This document shows positions 46,288 to 57,602 of a stretch of DNA of 64,000 bases, one piece after another. The notes under the pieces are model-generated. The model saw only the letters and a list, made by a program, of their open reading frames with translations. It ran no database searches and was not told the origin of the DNA. Each line of letters opens with the position of its first letter. Within the stretch, counting starts at the first letter, position 1. The stretch lies in contig NZ_BAYD01000002.1 of assembly GCF_000685075.1 (NCBI RefSeq), positions 62,001 through 126,000 on the forward strand, read 5' to 3'. The stretch is from Paraburkholderia oxyphila NBRC 105797 (GTDB lineage: Bacteria; Pseudomonadota; Gammaproteobacteria; Burkholderiales; Burkholderiaceae). Made by a program: the position numbers and the translations under genes.

Positions 46288-47721
46288 ATGAGCCGATTGA
46301 TCATCGTGTCGAACCGGGTCGCGCCGATCTCCGAAGGCGGCCCGGCCGCGGGCGGTCTCGCGGTCGGCGTCTACGACGCGCTCAAGGAAACCGGCGGCAT
46401 GTGGTTCGGCTGGAGCGGCGAGGTGCTCTCGTCCGGCCAGCCGCAGATCCAGCTCGAGGAGCGCGGCCCGGTCACCTTCGCGACCATCGGGCTGCTGCGC
46501 CGCGACTACGACCAGTACTACCGCGGCTTCTCGAATGCCACGCTCTGGCCGGCGTTCCACTATCGCGCCGATCTCGTGCAGTACGACCGCAACGAATACG
46601 CAGGCTACTGCCGCGTGAATGCGTGGCTCGCGCAGCAGCTCGTGCCGCTTTTGCGCGACGACGACGTCATCTGGGTCCACGACTATCACCTGATTCCGTT
46701 CGCCGAGGCGCTGCGTGCGGCGGGCGTGAAGAATCGCATCGGCTTCTTCCTGCACATCCCGTTTCCGGCCTCGCAGGTGCTGCTGGCGGTCCCGCCGCAT
46801 CGCGAGCTGGTGCAGGCGCTGTGCTCGTTCGACTTGCTCGGCTTCCAGACCAAGCCCGATGTGCGCGCGTTCTGCGATTACATCGTCAACGAGGCGGGCG
46901 GCTCGGTCGAAAAGCGCGCCGACGGGCTCACGCAGATCGAGGCGTTCGGCAAGACCCTGTGCGCGAACGATTACCCGATCGGCGTCTATCCCGATGAAGT
47001 CGCCGAGCTCGCCAGGGCCGGCGAGCGCGACAAGCCGGTGCGCACGCTGAAGGCGACGCTGCACGGCCGCAAGGTGATCATGAGCGTGGACCGGCTCGAC
47101 TACTCGAAGGGCCTCGTCGAGCGTTTTCGCGCCTTCGAGCGGCTGCTCGAGCACACGCCTTCGCAGCGCAACAAGGTGTCGTTCGTGCAGATCGCGCCGC
47201 CCACGCGCGCCGATCTGCACGCTTACCAGGACATCCGTCTGCGGCTCGAGGCCGAGTCGGGCCGCATCAACGGGCGCTTCGCCGAGCTCGACTGGACGCC
47301 GATCTGGTACATCCATCGGCAGTACGAGCGCGCCGTGCTCGCGGCGCTGTTTCGCGCCTCGCATGTGGGCTACGTCACGCCGCTGCGCGACGGCATGAAC
47401 CTCGTCGCGAAGGAGTACGTTTCGGCGCAGGACCCCGAGAATCCGGGCGTGCTGGTGCTCTCGCGCTTCGCGGGCGCCGCGCAGGAGTTGAGCGGCGCGC
47501 TGATCGTGAATCCGCTCGATATCGACGGCATGGCCGACGCGCTCGGCAAGGCGCTCTCGATGCCGCTCGCCGAGCGTCTCGCGCGCTACAACGACATGAT
47601 GGTGCAATTGCGCGAGAACAATGTCTCGGTCTGGCGCGACAGTTTCATGCGCGACTTGACGAGCATGGCCGCGCAGGTTGGCGTGTCGTTGCCGGCGTCC
47701 GTCGAGCCGGCGCAGTCGTAG
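46288..47721 (+). CDS. otsA: Trehalose-6-phosphate synthase OtsA
   Basis: A 477-residue GT20 glycosyltransferase joining UDP-glucose and glucose-6-phosphate. Conserved elements: [12 protein letters not shown] at the start, AGGLAVGV glucose-6-phosphate loop, [34 protein letters not shown] and the [15 protein letters not shown] nucleotide-sugar site. The start at 46288 matches the family; the frame extends upstream into otsB. A terminator follows at 70 nt. Confidence 0.97.
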   Translation: MSRLIIVSNRVAPISEGGPAAGGLAVGVYDALKETGGMWFGWSGEVLSSGQPQIQLEERGPVTFATIGLLRRDYDQYYRGFSNATLWPAFHYRADLVQYDRNEYAGYCRVNAWLAQQLVPLLRDDDVIWVHDYHLIPFAEALRAAGVKNRIGFFLHIPFPASQVLLAVPPHRELVQALCSFDLLGFQTKPDVRAFCDYIVNEAGGSVEKRADGLTQIEAFGKTLCANDYPIGVYPDEVAELARAGERDKPVRTLKATLHGRKVIMSVDRLDYSKGLVERFRAFERLLEHTPSQRNKVSFVQIAPPTRADLHAYQDIRLRLEAESGRINGRFAELDWTPIWYIHRQYERAVLAALFRASHVGYVTPLRDGMNLVAKEYVSAQDPENPGVLVLSRFAGAAQELSGALIVNPLDIDGMADALGKALSMPLAERLARYNDMMVQLRENNVSVWRDSFMRDLTSMAAQVGVSLPASVEPAQS

Positions 47722-47790
47722 CAGGGCAGCGCCAGGCGGGTCCGGCCTCGCTCGTACGCGTATTAAAGCGCCTCGAGCAGCGCCAAAAAC

Positions 47791-47828
47791 GAAAAAGCCG
47801 CTTCACGAACGAAGCGGCTTTTTCTTTT
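47791..47828. terminator. Bidirectional terminator between otsA and the ABC transporter gene
   Basis: AAAAAGCCGCTTC / GAAGCGGCTTTTT around a 6-nt loop with T-tracts on both strands; the genes on each side converge on it. Confidence 0.92.
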
Positions 47829-47850
47829 GGTGCGGGCATCGCGCCCGGCG

Positions 47851-49794
<1,944 letters not shown>

Positions 49795-50442
49795 GCGCGA
49801 GCCGCATGGCTCGTGCCCGGCGGGACGCGCATCTTATCGCGACTATGTCACAGGGAGGGACCCTTCCCGACATGTTGTCGCGCCGGAGGTTAAACGGGTT
49901 TTCACGACCGTTTTCGAGATACAATTATGGATTGCGTTCAAGCTCGCCGTATGCACACATCACGCGCCGTACCGCAGGCGCGTCCGCAAGCCTCCCGGGC
50001 CGCGAGATCCAGCAAATCAGGGCCAGATAATGAAGCATGGTGCCCCTGGATTTAACGCCGCGCTGCCCGGAAACGAACCCCCAATCTAGAACGGGCTTAA
50101 AAAACAAGGGGTTGCGGAGTGTTTCTGCTTTGTAACAATGTAAAGAGTTTGAAATCTCGTAGCCGGCTATGGGTGCAAACCCCGATAATGCCGACTCGAA
50201 CAGCGTAGGGAATTTGACAGCATGACGTCAACGACCGCGAACCCTGCGCGTTTACCGCCTGAGCCGCCGTTTGTGTCAACTCAAGACTTCACAACTGCGT
50301 CGGTCAGTGTGCCGGGCTTCCGGCGCGGTTAGCGGTATGGAACGCCTGGTGGGGCGCGCGGCAAAGAAGCCGCAGCTCGCGAGGTCGATTGTCAAAATTG
50401 CAGTACTTAGCCCGATTTATTACGAGGAAGGAGTTCACCACT
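49795..50442. other. Divergent intergenic region, ABC exporter and glycosyltransferase
   Basis: About 650 bp with locally lower GC (around 50150) than its neighbours. Candidate plus-strand -10 boxes are TACAAT at 49920-49925 and GATAAT at 50184-50189, both without a good -35. No gene is supportable. A long leader or regulatory region for the glycosyltransferase is possible. Confidence 0.5.
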
Positions 50443-51507
50443 ATGCGAATCGCTCAAATCGCTCCGTTGCACGAGGCGGTTCCTCCCAAGCTGTACGGCG
50501 GCACGGAACGGGTGGTCTCCTACCTGACCGAAGCGCTGGTCGAGCAGGGCCACGACGTCACGCTCTTCGCCAGCGGCGATTCGATCACCTCGGCAAAGCT
50601 CGAAGCATTCTGGCCGCAGGCGCTGCGCCTCGACCCGACGATTCGCGATGTGATGGCTCCGCACATGCTGCTGCTCGAAGAAGTGCGCCGCCGCGCGCAT
50701 GAATTCGACGTGCTGCATTTCCACATCGACTATTACCCGTTCTCGCTGTTCCAGCGCCAGGACGTGCCGTTCGTCACCACGATGCACGGCCGTCTCGACC
50801 TGCCGGAACTGCAGCCGATCTTCAACGCGTTCAGCGACGTGCCGGTCGTCTCGATCTCGGACAACCAGCGCATCCCGCTGCAGCAAGCCAACTGGCAGCA
50901 GACCGTCTACCACGGCCTGCCCGAAGACGTGCTCAAGCCGATTCCCAACGTCGAACCCGGCTACCTCGCCTTCCTCGGCCGCGTCTCGCCGGAGAAGGGT
51001 CTCGACAAGGCGATCCGCATCGCCGGCCAGGCGGGCATGAAGCTCAAGGTCGCCGCCAAGATCGACAAGGCCGACCGTGCCTACTACGAAGAAGTCATCA
51101 AGCCGCTGATGGCGCTGCCGCACGTCGAGTACATCGGCGAAATCGGCGAAGCCGAAAAGCGCGAGTTCCTCGGCAATGCGCATGCGCTGGTGTTCCCGAT
51201 CGACTGGCCGGAGCCCTTCGGTCTGGTGATGATCGAAGCCATGGCCTGCGGCACGCCGGTCATCGCGTTCAAGCGCGGCTCGGTGCCGGAAGTCATCGAC
51301 AATGGCGTGTCGGGCTTCGTCGTCGAAGACGAAATCAGCGCGGTCGCGGCGGTCAAGCGCCTGTCGACGCTGTCGCGCGAGAAGGTGCGCGGCGCGTTCG
51401 AGGCACGCTTTTCGTCGAAGGTGATGGCGCGCAATTACGTCGCCGTGTACGAAGAAATGCTGCGCCAGAAGCGCCGCACCGTGCTGCGCGAAGTTAACGC
51501 CGGCTAA
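50443..51507 (+). CDS. Glycosyltransferase family 4 protein
   Basis: A 354-residue GT-B enzyme. N-terminal KLYGGTERVVSYLTEALVEQ gives the acceptor-side glycine-rich loop. The C-terminal donor domain has FLGRVSPEKGLDKAIRIA and the E-x7-E motif in PEPFGLVMIEAMACGTPV, followed by RGSVPEVIDNG. A retaining transferase; sugar and acceptor are unknown. AGGAAGGAG before the ATG at 50443 fixes the start. It stands alone, not in a polysaccharide cluster. Confidence 0.88.
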   Translation: MRIAQIAPLHEAVPPKLYGGTERVVSYLTEALVEQGHDVTLFASGDSITSAKLEAFWPQALRLDPTIRDVMAPHMLLLEEVRRRAHEFDVLHFHIDYYPFSLFQRQDVPFVTTMHGRLDLPELQPIFNAFSDVPVVSISDNQRIPLQQANWQQTVYHGLPEDVLKPIPNVEPGYLAFLGRVSPEKGLDKAIRIAGQAGMKLKVAAKIDKADRAYYEEVIKPLMALPHVEYIGEIGEAEKREFLGNAHALVFPIDWPEPFGLVMIEAMACGTPVIAFKRGSVPEVIDNGVSGFVVEDEISAVAAVKRLSTLSREKVRGAFEARFSSKVMARNYVAVYEEMLRQKRRTVLREVNAG

Positions 51508-51596
51508 GCGGCCAGCGCATCGGCAGGTCAGGCGCCCGGCCTGGCCGCTGCCGCCCGGGACGCGCCGCCGCGCGTTCCCCGCCGCTCCACTCCCCC

Positions 51597-51625
51597 AACG
51601 CCCCAGTGCCTTGCACCGGGGCGTT
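51597..51625 (+). terminator. Probable terminator after the glycosyltransferase gene
   Basis: AACGCCCCAGTGC-CTT-GCACCGGGGCGTT: 8-bp outer and 4-bp inner stems with a bulge. The tail GTTGTCGCATTTG is only weakly T-rich. Confidence 0.55.
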
Positions 51626-51701
51626 GTCGCATTTGCGCCGCATTTGGTCTCGGGACAAGGTAAACACTACCGGCGAGCGTGAGGGGCGGCGGCAATGTCC
51701 C

Positions 51702-51707
51702 TATAAT
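51702..51707 (+). promoter_or_regulatory. Candidate -10 box
   Basis: Perfect TATAAT 75 nt before the putative start at 51777; the -35 region (GTGAGG at 17-nt spacing) is poor. Confidence 0.35.
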
Positions 51708-51776
51708 GGCCGTTCCGCGAAATCCGCAATCTATTCACGACCGCAGCGCGCAAAAAAGTGCGCAAGACGACCGCGC

Positions 51777-52766
51777 ATGACCACAGCGCAAGACCAACGC
51801 CACCTGAGGAGAAGTGCCTTGGCGAGAGCTCGACCGACGCGCGCCGCCACCGTTCCCGGTGCCGGGAAGATGTTCGCGCTGCGCGCAATCGGTCTCGTGA
51901 TCCTTGCGCGCTGGCTCCACTCGATGGGGGAGATGAATTTCCTCCCGGCGCTGCGGGGCATGGCTTCGTCGCCGGTTGCGTGCCTGAATCTGGTGTTCCT
52001 GTTTCTGCTGATCGTGCTGCCCGGTGCGAAGGCGCGCGTCGAGCGGCCGTTCCATCCGCTGCCTCAATGGCTGCGCCAGGCGTTGCGCATTTTCGGCGTG
52101 CTCGGCTGTCTCTTCGCGCTCTGGTCGATCGGCCTGTTCGTCTGGGACGCTGGCTGGCGCAGCGCGGTGCAGGCGATCGAATCCACCAACGGCTGGCTCG
52201 TCGTGGCGCCCGCGCTCTATGCGTCCGTGGTCTGGATCTGCCGTCCGCGTGCGTTGTGGCGCACCAACGTGGCGGCGCGGCGTTTCGCGATCGGACGCTA
52301 TGCGGTGTCGATCGACGCCGCGACGCGCACGACCATCGTCTGGCTCGAAAGCCGCAAGGTCGGGCAGTACGATGCGCGCGAACTGTCGGTGCGCTGGCCG
52401 GCGGGTATTGAGCCAGCCGCCGCGATGCCGCGGTCCGCGCCGGCGGATGCACGGGCCGATGCGCCAGCGGCTGGCGCGACGGCCGCCGAACCCGGCGCGG
52501 TTGGGCAGACCGCGAGCCCGGCACCGGCGGCATCGACGATATCGGCCACAGCGATCGAGCCGGCTGCGAGCGACGCGCCTGCCGCCCCGGCGCTGCCGCG
52601 CCATGCGGCGGCGGGCACTGCCGGGCGCTATCCGAGGATCGAATTGCTGTGGGACTCGCCGGCAGCGGCGGGACACAATCGTCAGATCGTCATGCGCGTG
52701 CGGCTCGTCACCGAAGGCGACCGTGTCGCTGCGCGCGCACTCGACGCCGCACTGAAACAGGTCTAG
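51777..52766 (+). CDS. Hypothetical multi-pass membrane protein
   Basis: A 329-residue protein I do not recognise. Hydrophobic segments at about 34-48, 68-84, 103-124 and 140-154 suggest three or four helices. A soluble domain (about 155-220, VAARRFAIGRYAVSIDAATR onward) follows, then an Ala/Pro-rich linker (about 220-285) and a final segment with RIELLWDSPAAAGHNRQIVM. No catalytic motif is seen. ATG at 51777 is taken; ATG at 51870 (MFALRAIG), with GGGAAG before it, is an alternative. Confidence 0.6.
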   Translation: MTTAQDQRHLRRSALARARPTRAATVPGAGKMFALRAIGLVILARWLHSMGEMNFLPALRGMASSPVACLNLVFLFLLIVLPGAKARVERPFHPLPQWLRQALRIFGVLGCLFALWSIGLFVWDAGWRSAVQAIESTNGWLVVAPALYASVVWICRPRALWRTNVAARRFAIGRYAVSIDAATRTTIVWLESRKVGQYDARELSVRWPAGIEPAAAMPRSAPADARADAPAAGATAAEPGAVGQTASPAPAASTISATAIEPAASDAPAAPALPRHAAAGTAGRYPRIELLWDSPAAAGHNRQIVMRVRLVTEGDRVAARALDAALKQV

Positions 52767-52873
52767 CGCGCCGCGCTGGCCGAGCCGTCTGGCAGCACCG
52801 CATAAGGCCGTTCCTGCGCGGAGTGTGCTTCGCGCAAGCTTGTCGATCCCGTCGTCGTTTCGAAGGAGTCGCG

Positions 52874-53338
52874 ATGCTCATACGCTGGTTGCTTGCCGCC
52901 ATTCACCTGCTCGCCTTCGGCTTCGCGCTCGCCTCGATTCTGCGGCGCACGCGCGGACTGCGCCGCTGCACGTCCACCGAGGCGTTGCCCGCGATCTTCG
53001 GCGCGGACAACGGCTGGGGCGGCTCGGCGCTCGTGCTGATCGTGACGGGGGCGATGCGCGCGTTCGACGGGTTCGAGAAGGGCGCCGACTATTACCTGCA
53101 TGAGCCGCTCTTTCACGTGAAGATGGGCGTGCTCGTGCTGATCCTGCTGCTCGAGATCGCGCCAATGAGGGCGCTGTTGCGCTGGCGGCTAGCCGTGCGC
53201 CGGGGCGATGTGCCCGATCTCACCGGCGCGCCGAAGTATGCGCGGATCGGCGCGTGGCAGACGGGGCTGCTCGTCGTGATGGTGTTCGCCGCGACGGGCA
53301 TGGCGCGCGGAATCGGCCTCGCTACAGGGGGCGACTAG
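52874..53338 (+). CDS. DUF2214 family membrane protein
   Basis: A 154-residue integral membrane protein with four hydrophobic segments (MLIRWLLAAIHLLAFGFALA; SALVLIVTGAMRAF; FHVKMGVLVLILLLEIAPM; GLLVVMVFAATGMARG). The His in helix 1, the DNGWGGSA loop and the FHVK motif match the DUF2214 pattern. Function unknown. AAGGAG lies 6 nt before the ATG. It is 107 nt downstream of the hypothetical membrane protein and may share its transcript. Confidence 0.82.
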   Translation: MLIRWLLAAIHLLAFGFALASILRRTRGLRRCTSTEALPAIFGADNGWGGSALVLIVTGAMRAFDGFEKGADYYLHEPLFHVKMGVLVLILLLEIAPMRALLRWRLAVRRGDVPDLTGAPKYARIGAWQTGLLVVMVFAATGMARGIGLATGGD

Positions 53339-53607
53339 CGGGGCGCGCGGCAAGCACGCTTCGAGTCAGGCGCTCAAGGCGCGCTATCCCATTGTTCTGA
53401 CGAATCGTTGCGCCGCGCGGGAGTGCTGGCGCACATAGCAGTCGCATCGGCGCTCGGCCCGCGGCGCGGGTGGCATTAAGATCGACTCGCGCCGGGCAAC
53501 GGCAGGGAACAGAAAGCCGGTGAGGCAGGCGAACACCTTGCGTGCGGGCGTCGCAAGACGGCTCGCCGCTCGTCTCGAACATGTTGCGCTGCGAGGGGAG
53601 ACGCATC

Positions 53608-56544
53608 ATGGGCTGGCAGGGATCGCGTGCGCGGATGGCCGCGCGCTGTCTCGCGGCGGTGGCACTCGTGTTGTTGTGCGCGGGGTGTCAGGCGCCGGAC
53701 GGGGACACGGACGTCCATGCGGGAAAGGGCCATCACAAGGGCATGCACGGTGGCCGTCACGAGGAGGAGGAGGCGCTCTCGCAGGCGCAAGTGCAGGCTC
53801 AGACTTCGGCCGAAGGGCAGGCTCAGACTGCGGCACAAGGGCAGGTCACTGCATCGTCGCCGCCCCAGGCGCCGCTCCCACTCGACGAACGTACGCTCAA
53901 GGCCCAGCTCGCCGAGATGCCGGACGGCCGCGCGCGCCTCGCGCTGCTCGACCGTCTCGCCCGCGAGGACGCGCGCGACGGGCACATCAACGACTACTTT
54001 CGCGTTCTCGATCTGATCGCGAGCGACAGCGGCATTGCGCCGGGCCGCCGCTCGCTCGCGGCTTCGGAGCTCGCCACGGCGTTTGCATACGAGAAAGACT
54101 TCGCGCGCAGTCAGCGAGCGCTCGACGACGCGAAGTCTTTCGCGGCCGAGACGAAAGACGCCGATCTCGATGCCTTGCCCGCCAATCCGGCTTACGCGGT
54201 GCTGCGCGCCGAAGCGGTGCTCGCATGGCGTTACCGGGGGCAATTCGATGCAGCGCTGCGCCTGAACCGCGAAGCGACCGATCTCGCCTGGCGCGACCTC
54301 GGCAATGCGTCGCTCAGCCCCGCGCGGCGTCATGCGGCCGCCAACGAGCTGATCGGCGACCTGCCAACGCAAACCAGTCTGCTGATCCGCTGCAATCGTG
54401 CGACGGAGGCGCTCAGCTACGTCGAGGAACTCCGCTGGGATCTCGACAATGGCCCGCAACTCCATCCCACGACGGCCCAGCGTGCCCAGGTGGCGCGCGC
54501 GCGGGCGCTGGCGCTGACCTCGTTCGATGACTACGACGGGGCGCTTGCATCGATCGACGAGGCCATCGACGGTTTTCGCAAGGCCGGCATGTCGCCCGCC
54601 GCCACGCCGTACGCCGAGTCGCTGCACCTGCGCTTGCTGATCGCGCTCGCGATGGGCCGCATCGGCGACTATCGGACCGACCTGGTGGGCTGGCAGGCGG
54701 CGCTCGCGTCGAACCCGACGCTGGGATCCGACGCGAACGAGGGCGCCTCGCTCGCGTTTGCGGCTAACGGCGATTGGCGCGATGCGCAACGGCGCATTGA
54801 CGAGAACGATCACCCTGAACACAAGCATCGGCACAAGCACAAAATGTACTTCCGCAGGGACGCCGATCATCCAGGCGCCAAGTTCGATGCGGCGCTGACG
54901 ATGCTCTATCGCCTCGAAGACCCGCAGGGCGATCTGAGCGAGGCGGATATCGCGAGCTACGTCGAGCCCTCGCTCGGCAGCGACGACGAGTGGGACGACG
55001 AAGGCACGCGCGGCGGCATCATCGACGACGGCGTGCTCGCGCTCTCGATGGCCCGCCTCATGAAGGATGGCGCGACTGGGCAGGCGCTGGCGTTTCGCAT
55101 CGCCGAGCTGTTCCATATGAACGCCACGCAGGGCGCCATGAACGACGGCGCGACGCGGCTGGCCGCGCAAACGCCGGCCTTGCGCGCACTGATCGAGCAG
55201 GAGGCGGCGCTGCGCTACCAGCTCGAGACGAGTGCATCGTCGTCCTCGGGGGCGGAGGACAAGCTGCGCGCGCTGCGGCGCGAGATTGCATCGCAGTTTC
55301 CGCGCTACCGGGAACTGGTTGCGCCCGCGATTCCAACGCCTGAAGCGGTCGGCGCCGTCCTGCACCCGGGGGAAGTCTACGTGGATCTCTACGCGGGCCG
55401 CGAAGCGAGCTATGCGTTCGTGGTGCGCCCGGACCGCACCCTGCATGCCGTCGTGTTGCCGGTGACACGCGCAGTGCTCGCCAAACAGGTGACGGCGCTG
55501 CGCGCCGGCTTCGACGCAGGCATGCCGCCCACGCAGCCGGGAGACCTTGCAGGCTTCGATCTGAACGCCGCGGCCGGGCTCTATCGTGCGCTCATCGCAC
55601 CGATCGAGGCGGACCTGCAGGGCGCGAAGACCGTCTATCTCTCGACGAGCGGGATCTTGTCAAGCATTCCTTATGAAGTGCTGCTGCGACGTCCGGCGTC
55701 GAGCCTGGCCGACGCCGACTGGTGGCTCGACAGCACGACGCCGGTGCGCATGCCGAGTGCGTCGGCGCTCGTGAGTGCGCGCGGCGAACGTGTGGCGCAC
55801 GCGAGCGAGCCACTGGTTGCGTTTGCGGACCCGAGCTTCGACGGCAGCGCGCAGGCGCCGCAAGAGGGTGCAGCGCCGGCCACCGTGGAAGTGGGTGCAC
55901 GGGCATTTCCCATGGATGCGCGCACGCTCTCGTTCGACTACCGGCGCGTGACGCCGCTGCCCGAGACGCTCGATGAGGCGAACGCCATCGCGGTGGCGCT
56001 GGGCGCTTCGCCGCAGCAGAGCGTGATTTCGGGGCTGGCGGCATCGCGCAGCCACGTGCTCGGGGAGAACCTCTCGAACGATCGGGTGGTGCTGTTCGCG
56101 ACGCACGGCGTGATTCCGGGCGAGGTGCCGGGGCTGCGCAAGGCGGGGCTCGCGCTGGCCTACGAAGGGCGGGGTCTGCCCGACTCGATCCTCACCGCCG
56201 ACGATATCGTGACGCTGCGCCTGAACGCGGATTGGGTCGTGCTTTCGGCATGCAATACGGGGCTTGCCACTGGCGATGCGGGCGATTCGGTGTCAGCGCT
56301 CGCTCGAGCGTTTTTTGCGGCCGGGGCGCGGAGCTTGCTCGTGACGCAGTGGGCGGTCGAGTCGAAGTCGGCCGCGCTCGTCACGAGTGGGCTGTTCGAC
56401 GCTTATGCGGCGAATCCGGCGCTTTCGAAGGCCGATGCGCTTGCCCAGACCGAACGCGCAATGGCAGCCGGGAAGGAGGGTGAATTGTATCGGCATCCTT
56501 ATTATTGGGCTGCGTATTTTCTTGCGGGAGATGCGCAGCGATAG
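53608..56544 (+). CDS. CHAT-domain (caspase-like) lipoprotein with TPR-like region
   Basis: A 978-residue protein. Signal VALVLLCAGC with lipidation candidate C27 (the -3 residue is Cys, atypical). The mature N-terminus is His-rich (H37, H42, H43, H47, H51) and then Gln/Ala-rich. From about 85 to 390 the chain is helical with TPR-like A-x-x-x-Y/L patterns. A second His cluster lies at H402-H411 (DHPEHKHRHKHKMYF). The C-terminal third is a CHAT domain: TVYLSTSGILSSIPYEVLL, then FATHGVIPGE (H833) and VLSACNTGLATGD (C882), the His/Cys dyad of caspase-like peptidases. Start 53608 has GAGGGGAG before it; GTG at 53542 is an alternative. Biological role unknown. Confidence 0.8.
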   Translation: MGWQGSRARMAARCLAAVALVLLCAGCQAPDGDTDVHAGKGHHKGMHGGRHEEEEALSQAQVQAQTSAEGQAQTAAQGQVTASSPPQAPLPLDERTLKAQLAEMPDGRARLALLDRLAREDARDGHINDYFRVLDLIASDSGIAPGRRSLAASELATAFAYEKDFARSQRALDDAKSFAAETKDADLDALPANPAYAVLRAEAVLAWRYRGQFDAALRLNREATDLAWRDLGNASLSPARRHAAANELIGDLPTQTSLLIRCNRATEALSYVEELRWDLDNGPQLHPTTAQRAQVARARALALTSFDDYDGALASIDEAIDGFRKAGMSPAATPYAESLHLRLLIALAMGRIGDYRTDLVGWQAALASNPTLGSDANEGASLAFAANGDWRDAQRRIDENDHPEHKHRHKHKMYFRRDADHPGAKFDAALTMLYRLEDPQGDLSEADIASYVEPSLGSDDEWDDEGTRGGIIDDGVLALSMARLMKDGATGQALAFRIAELFHMNATQGAMNDGATRLAAQTPALRALIEQEAALRYQLETSASSSSGAEDKLRALRREIASQFPRYRELVAPAIPTPEAVGAVLHPGEVYVDLYAGREASYAFVVRPDRTLHAVVLPVTRAVLAKQVTALRAGFDAGMPPTQPGDLAGFDLNAAAGLYRALIAPIEADLQGAKTVYLSTSGILSSIPYEVLLRRPASSLADADWWLDSTTPVRMPSASALVSARGERVAHASEPLVAFADPSFDGSAQAPQEGAAPATVEVGARAFPMDARTLSFDYRRVTPLPETLDEANAIAVALGASPQQSVISGLAASRSHVLGENLSNDRVVLFATHGVIPGEVPGLRKAGLALAYEGRGLPDSILTADDIVTLRLNADWVVLSACNTGLATGDAGDSVSALARAFFAAGARSLLVTQWAVESKSAALVTSGLFDAYAANPALSKADALAQTERAMAAGKEGELYRHPYYWAAYFLAGDAQR

Positions 56545-56588
56545 GCGGACGCCCCTTGTCGGGGCGCATCGCGCTGCGCCGGAAATGA

Positions 56589-56622
56589 AAAAAGCCCCGT
56601 TGCGTACGCAACGGGGCTTTTT
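56589..56622. terminator. Bidirectional terminator between the CHAT gene and tRNA-Val
   Basis: AAAAGCCCCGTTGCG-TA-CGCAACGGGGCTTTT with T-tracts in both directions; it lies 45 nt after the CHAT stop and 37 nt beyond the tRNA-Val 3' end. Confidence 0.92.
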
Positions 56623-56658
56623 ATCTTCGGTGCTTGTCTTTACCAACACCAGAAATTC

Positions 56659-56733
56659 TGGTGGGTAGTACTGGGATCGAACCAGTGACCCCTGCCGTGT
56701 GAAGGCAGTGCTCTACCGCTGAGCTAACCACCC
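56659..56733 (-). tRNA. tRNA-Val (CAC)
   Basis: A 75-nt cloverleaf on the minus strand: acceptor GGGTGGT/ACTACCC, anticodon loop TTCACAC with anticodon CAC, T-arm CTGGTTCGATCCCAG, encoded CCA. Confidence 0.97.
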
Positions 56734-56745
56734 GAAGAGATTCAA

Positions 56746-56774
56746 ATTATGCCGGGCGTTCCCGATCTTGTAAA
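56746..56774 (-). promoter_or_regulatory. Promoter of tRNA-Val
   Basis: On the minus strand TTTACA (56774-56769), 17-nt spacer, CATAAT (56751-56746), 13 nt before the tRNA 5' end. It uses the same -10 hexamer as the tRNA-Gly promoter. Confidence 0.8.
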
Positions 56775-56782
56775 GACCTTTT

Positions 56783-57529
56783 TTAAGTATTTTGCGCAGT
56801 AGCCGTATTCTCCTCGACGGGAGCCGGTTGCGTGCGCCACACCGAGGTGCCTTTCATTGCCTTGTCGAGGCCATCGAGCAGTGCTTCATGTGCAGCGAGC
56901 TCTTCCTCGCTCGCGGCGATCACCGGCAGCGCGAGCGTGTCGAACTTCACGCGCGGCGCCGCCACGCTGCCGCTAGCCTCGGTCGCGCTCGTCATGTCGA
57001 TGACGAGGCTTTCCTGGCCGCGCGTCATTGCCAGATAAACTTCGGCGAGCAATTCCGAGTCGAGCAGTGCGCCGTGCAGCGTGCGGTGGGCGTTGCTGAT
57101 ACCGAAGCGGTCACACAGCGCATCAAGAGAATTGCGCTTGCCGGGGAAGATCTGCTTGGCCTGCACCAGCGTGTCGATCACCTCGCCGCAGTGCTCCTTG
57201 AACGACGGCTTGCCGAGCAGCGCGAGCTCGGCGTCGAGAAAGCCGATATCGAACGGTGCGTTGTGGATGATGATGTCGGCCTCGCGCACGAAGTCGAGGA
57301 TCTCGTCCGCGACCTCGGCGAACTTCGGTTTGTCCGAGAGGAACTCGGTGGTCAGGCCGTGCACGGCCAGTGCGCCCGGATCGCTGTCGCGTTCGGGGTT
57401 GACGTAGAAGTGCAGGTTCTTGCCCGTCAGCCGGCGATTGACCAGCTCGACGCAGCCGATTTCGATGATGCGGTCACCCGTGCGGGGGTTCAGGCCGGTG
57501 GTTTCGGTATCGAGAATGATCTGGCGCAT
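56783..57529 (-). CDS. dnaQ: DNA polymerase III epsilon subunit (proofreading exonuclease)
   Basis: A 248-residue 3'-5' exonuclease. Exo I MRQIILDTETTGLNP supplies D7 and E9; Exo II IIHNAPFDIGFLD; Exo III HGALLDSELLAEVYL. The C-terminal 60 residues are a linker and tail that would bind the polymerase alpha subunit. The start at 57529 gives the standard N-terminus; the frame extends 70 codons upstream without homology. Downstream of rnhA on the same strand (E. coli has them divergent). Confidence 0.97.
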   Translation of the reverse strand: MRQIILDTETTGLNPRTGDRIIEIGCVELVNRRLTGKNLHFYVNPERDSDPGALAVHGLTTEFLSDKPKFAEVADEILDFVREADIIIHNAPFDIGFLDAELALLGKPSFKEHCGEVIDTLVQAKQIFPGKRNSLDALCDRFGISNAHRTLHGALLDSELLAEVYLAMTRGQESLVIDMTSATEASGSVAAPRVKFDTLALPVIAASEEELAAHEALLDGLDKAMKGTSVWRTQPAPVEENTATAQNT

Positions 57530-57602
57530 GTCGTTTGCAGCGTGATGGTGTGGAGGCGGGGGCAGCGCGTTCGACGGAACACGCTGCACGCGCAGCTCAA
57601 AT

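Noticed and set aside
53476..55446. 656-residue minus-strand frame opposite the CHAT gene
   Set aside because: No domain; the plus strand carries signal peptide, ribosome binding site and CHAT motifs.
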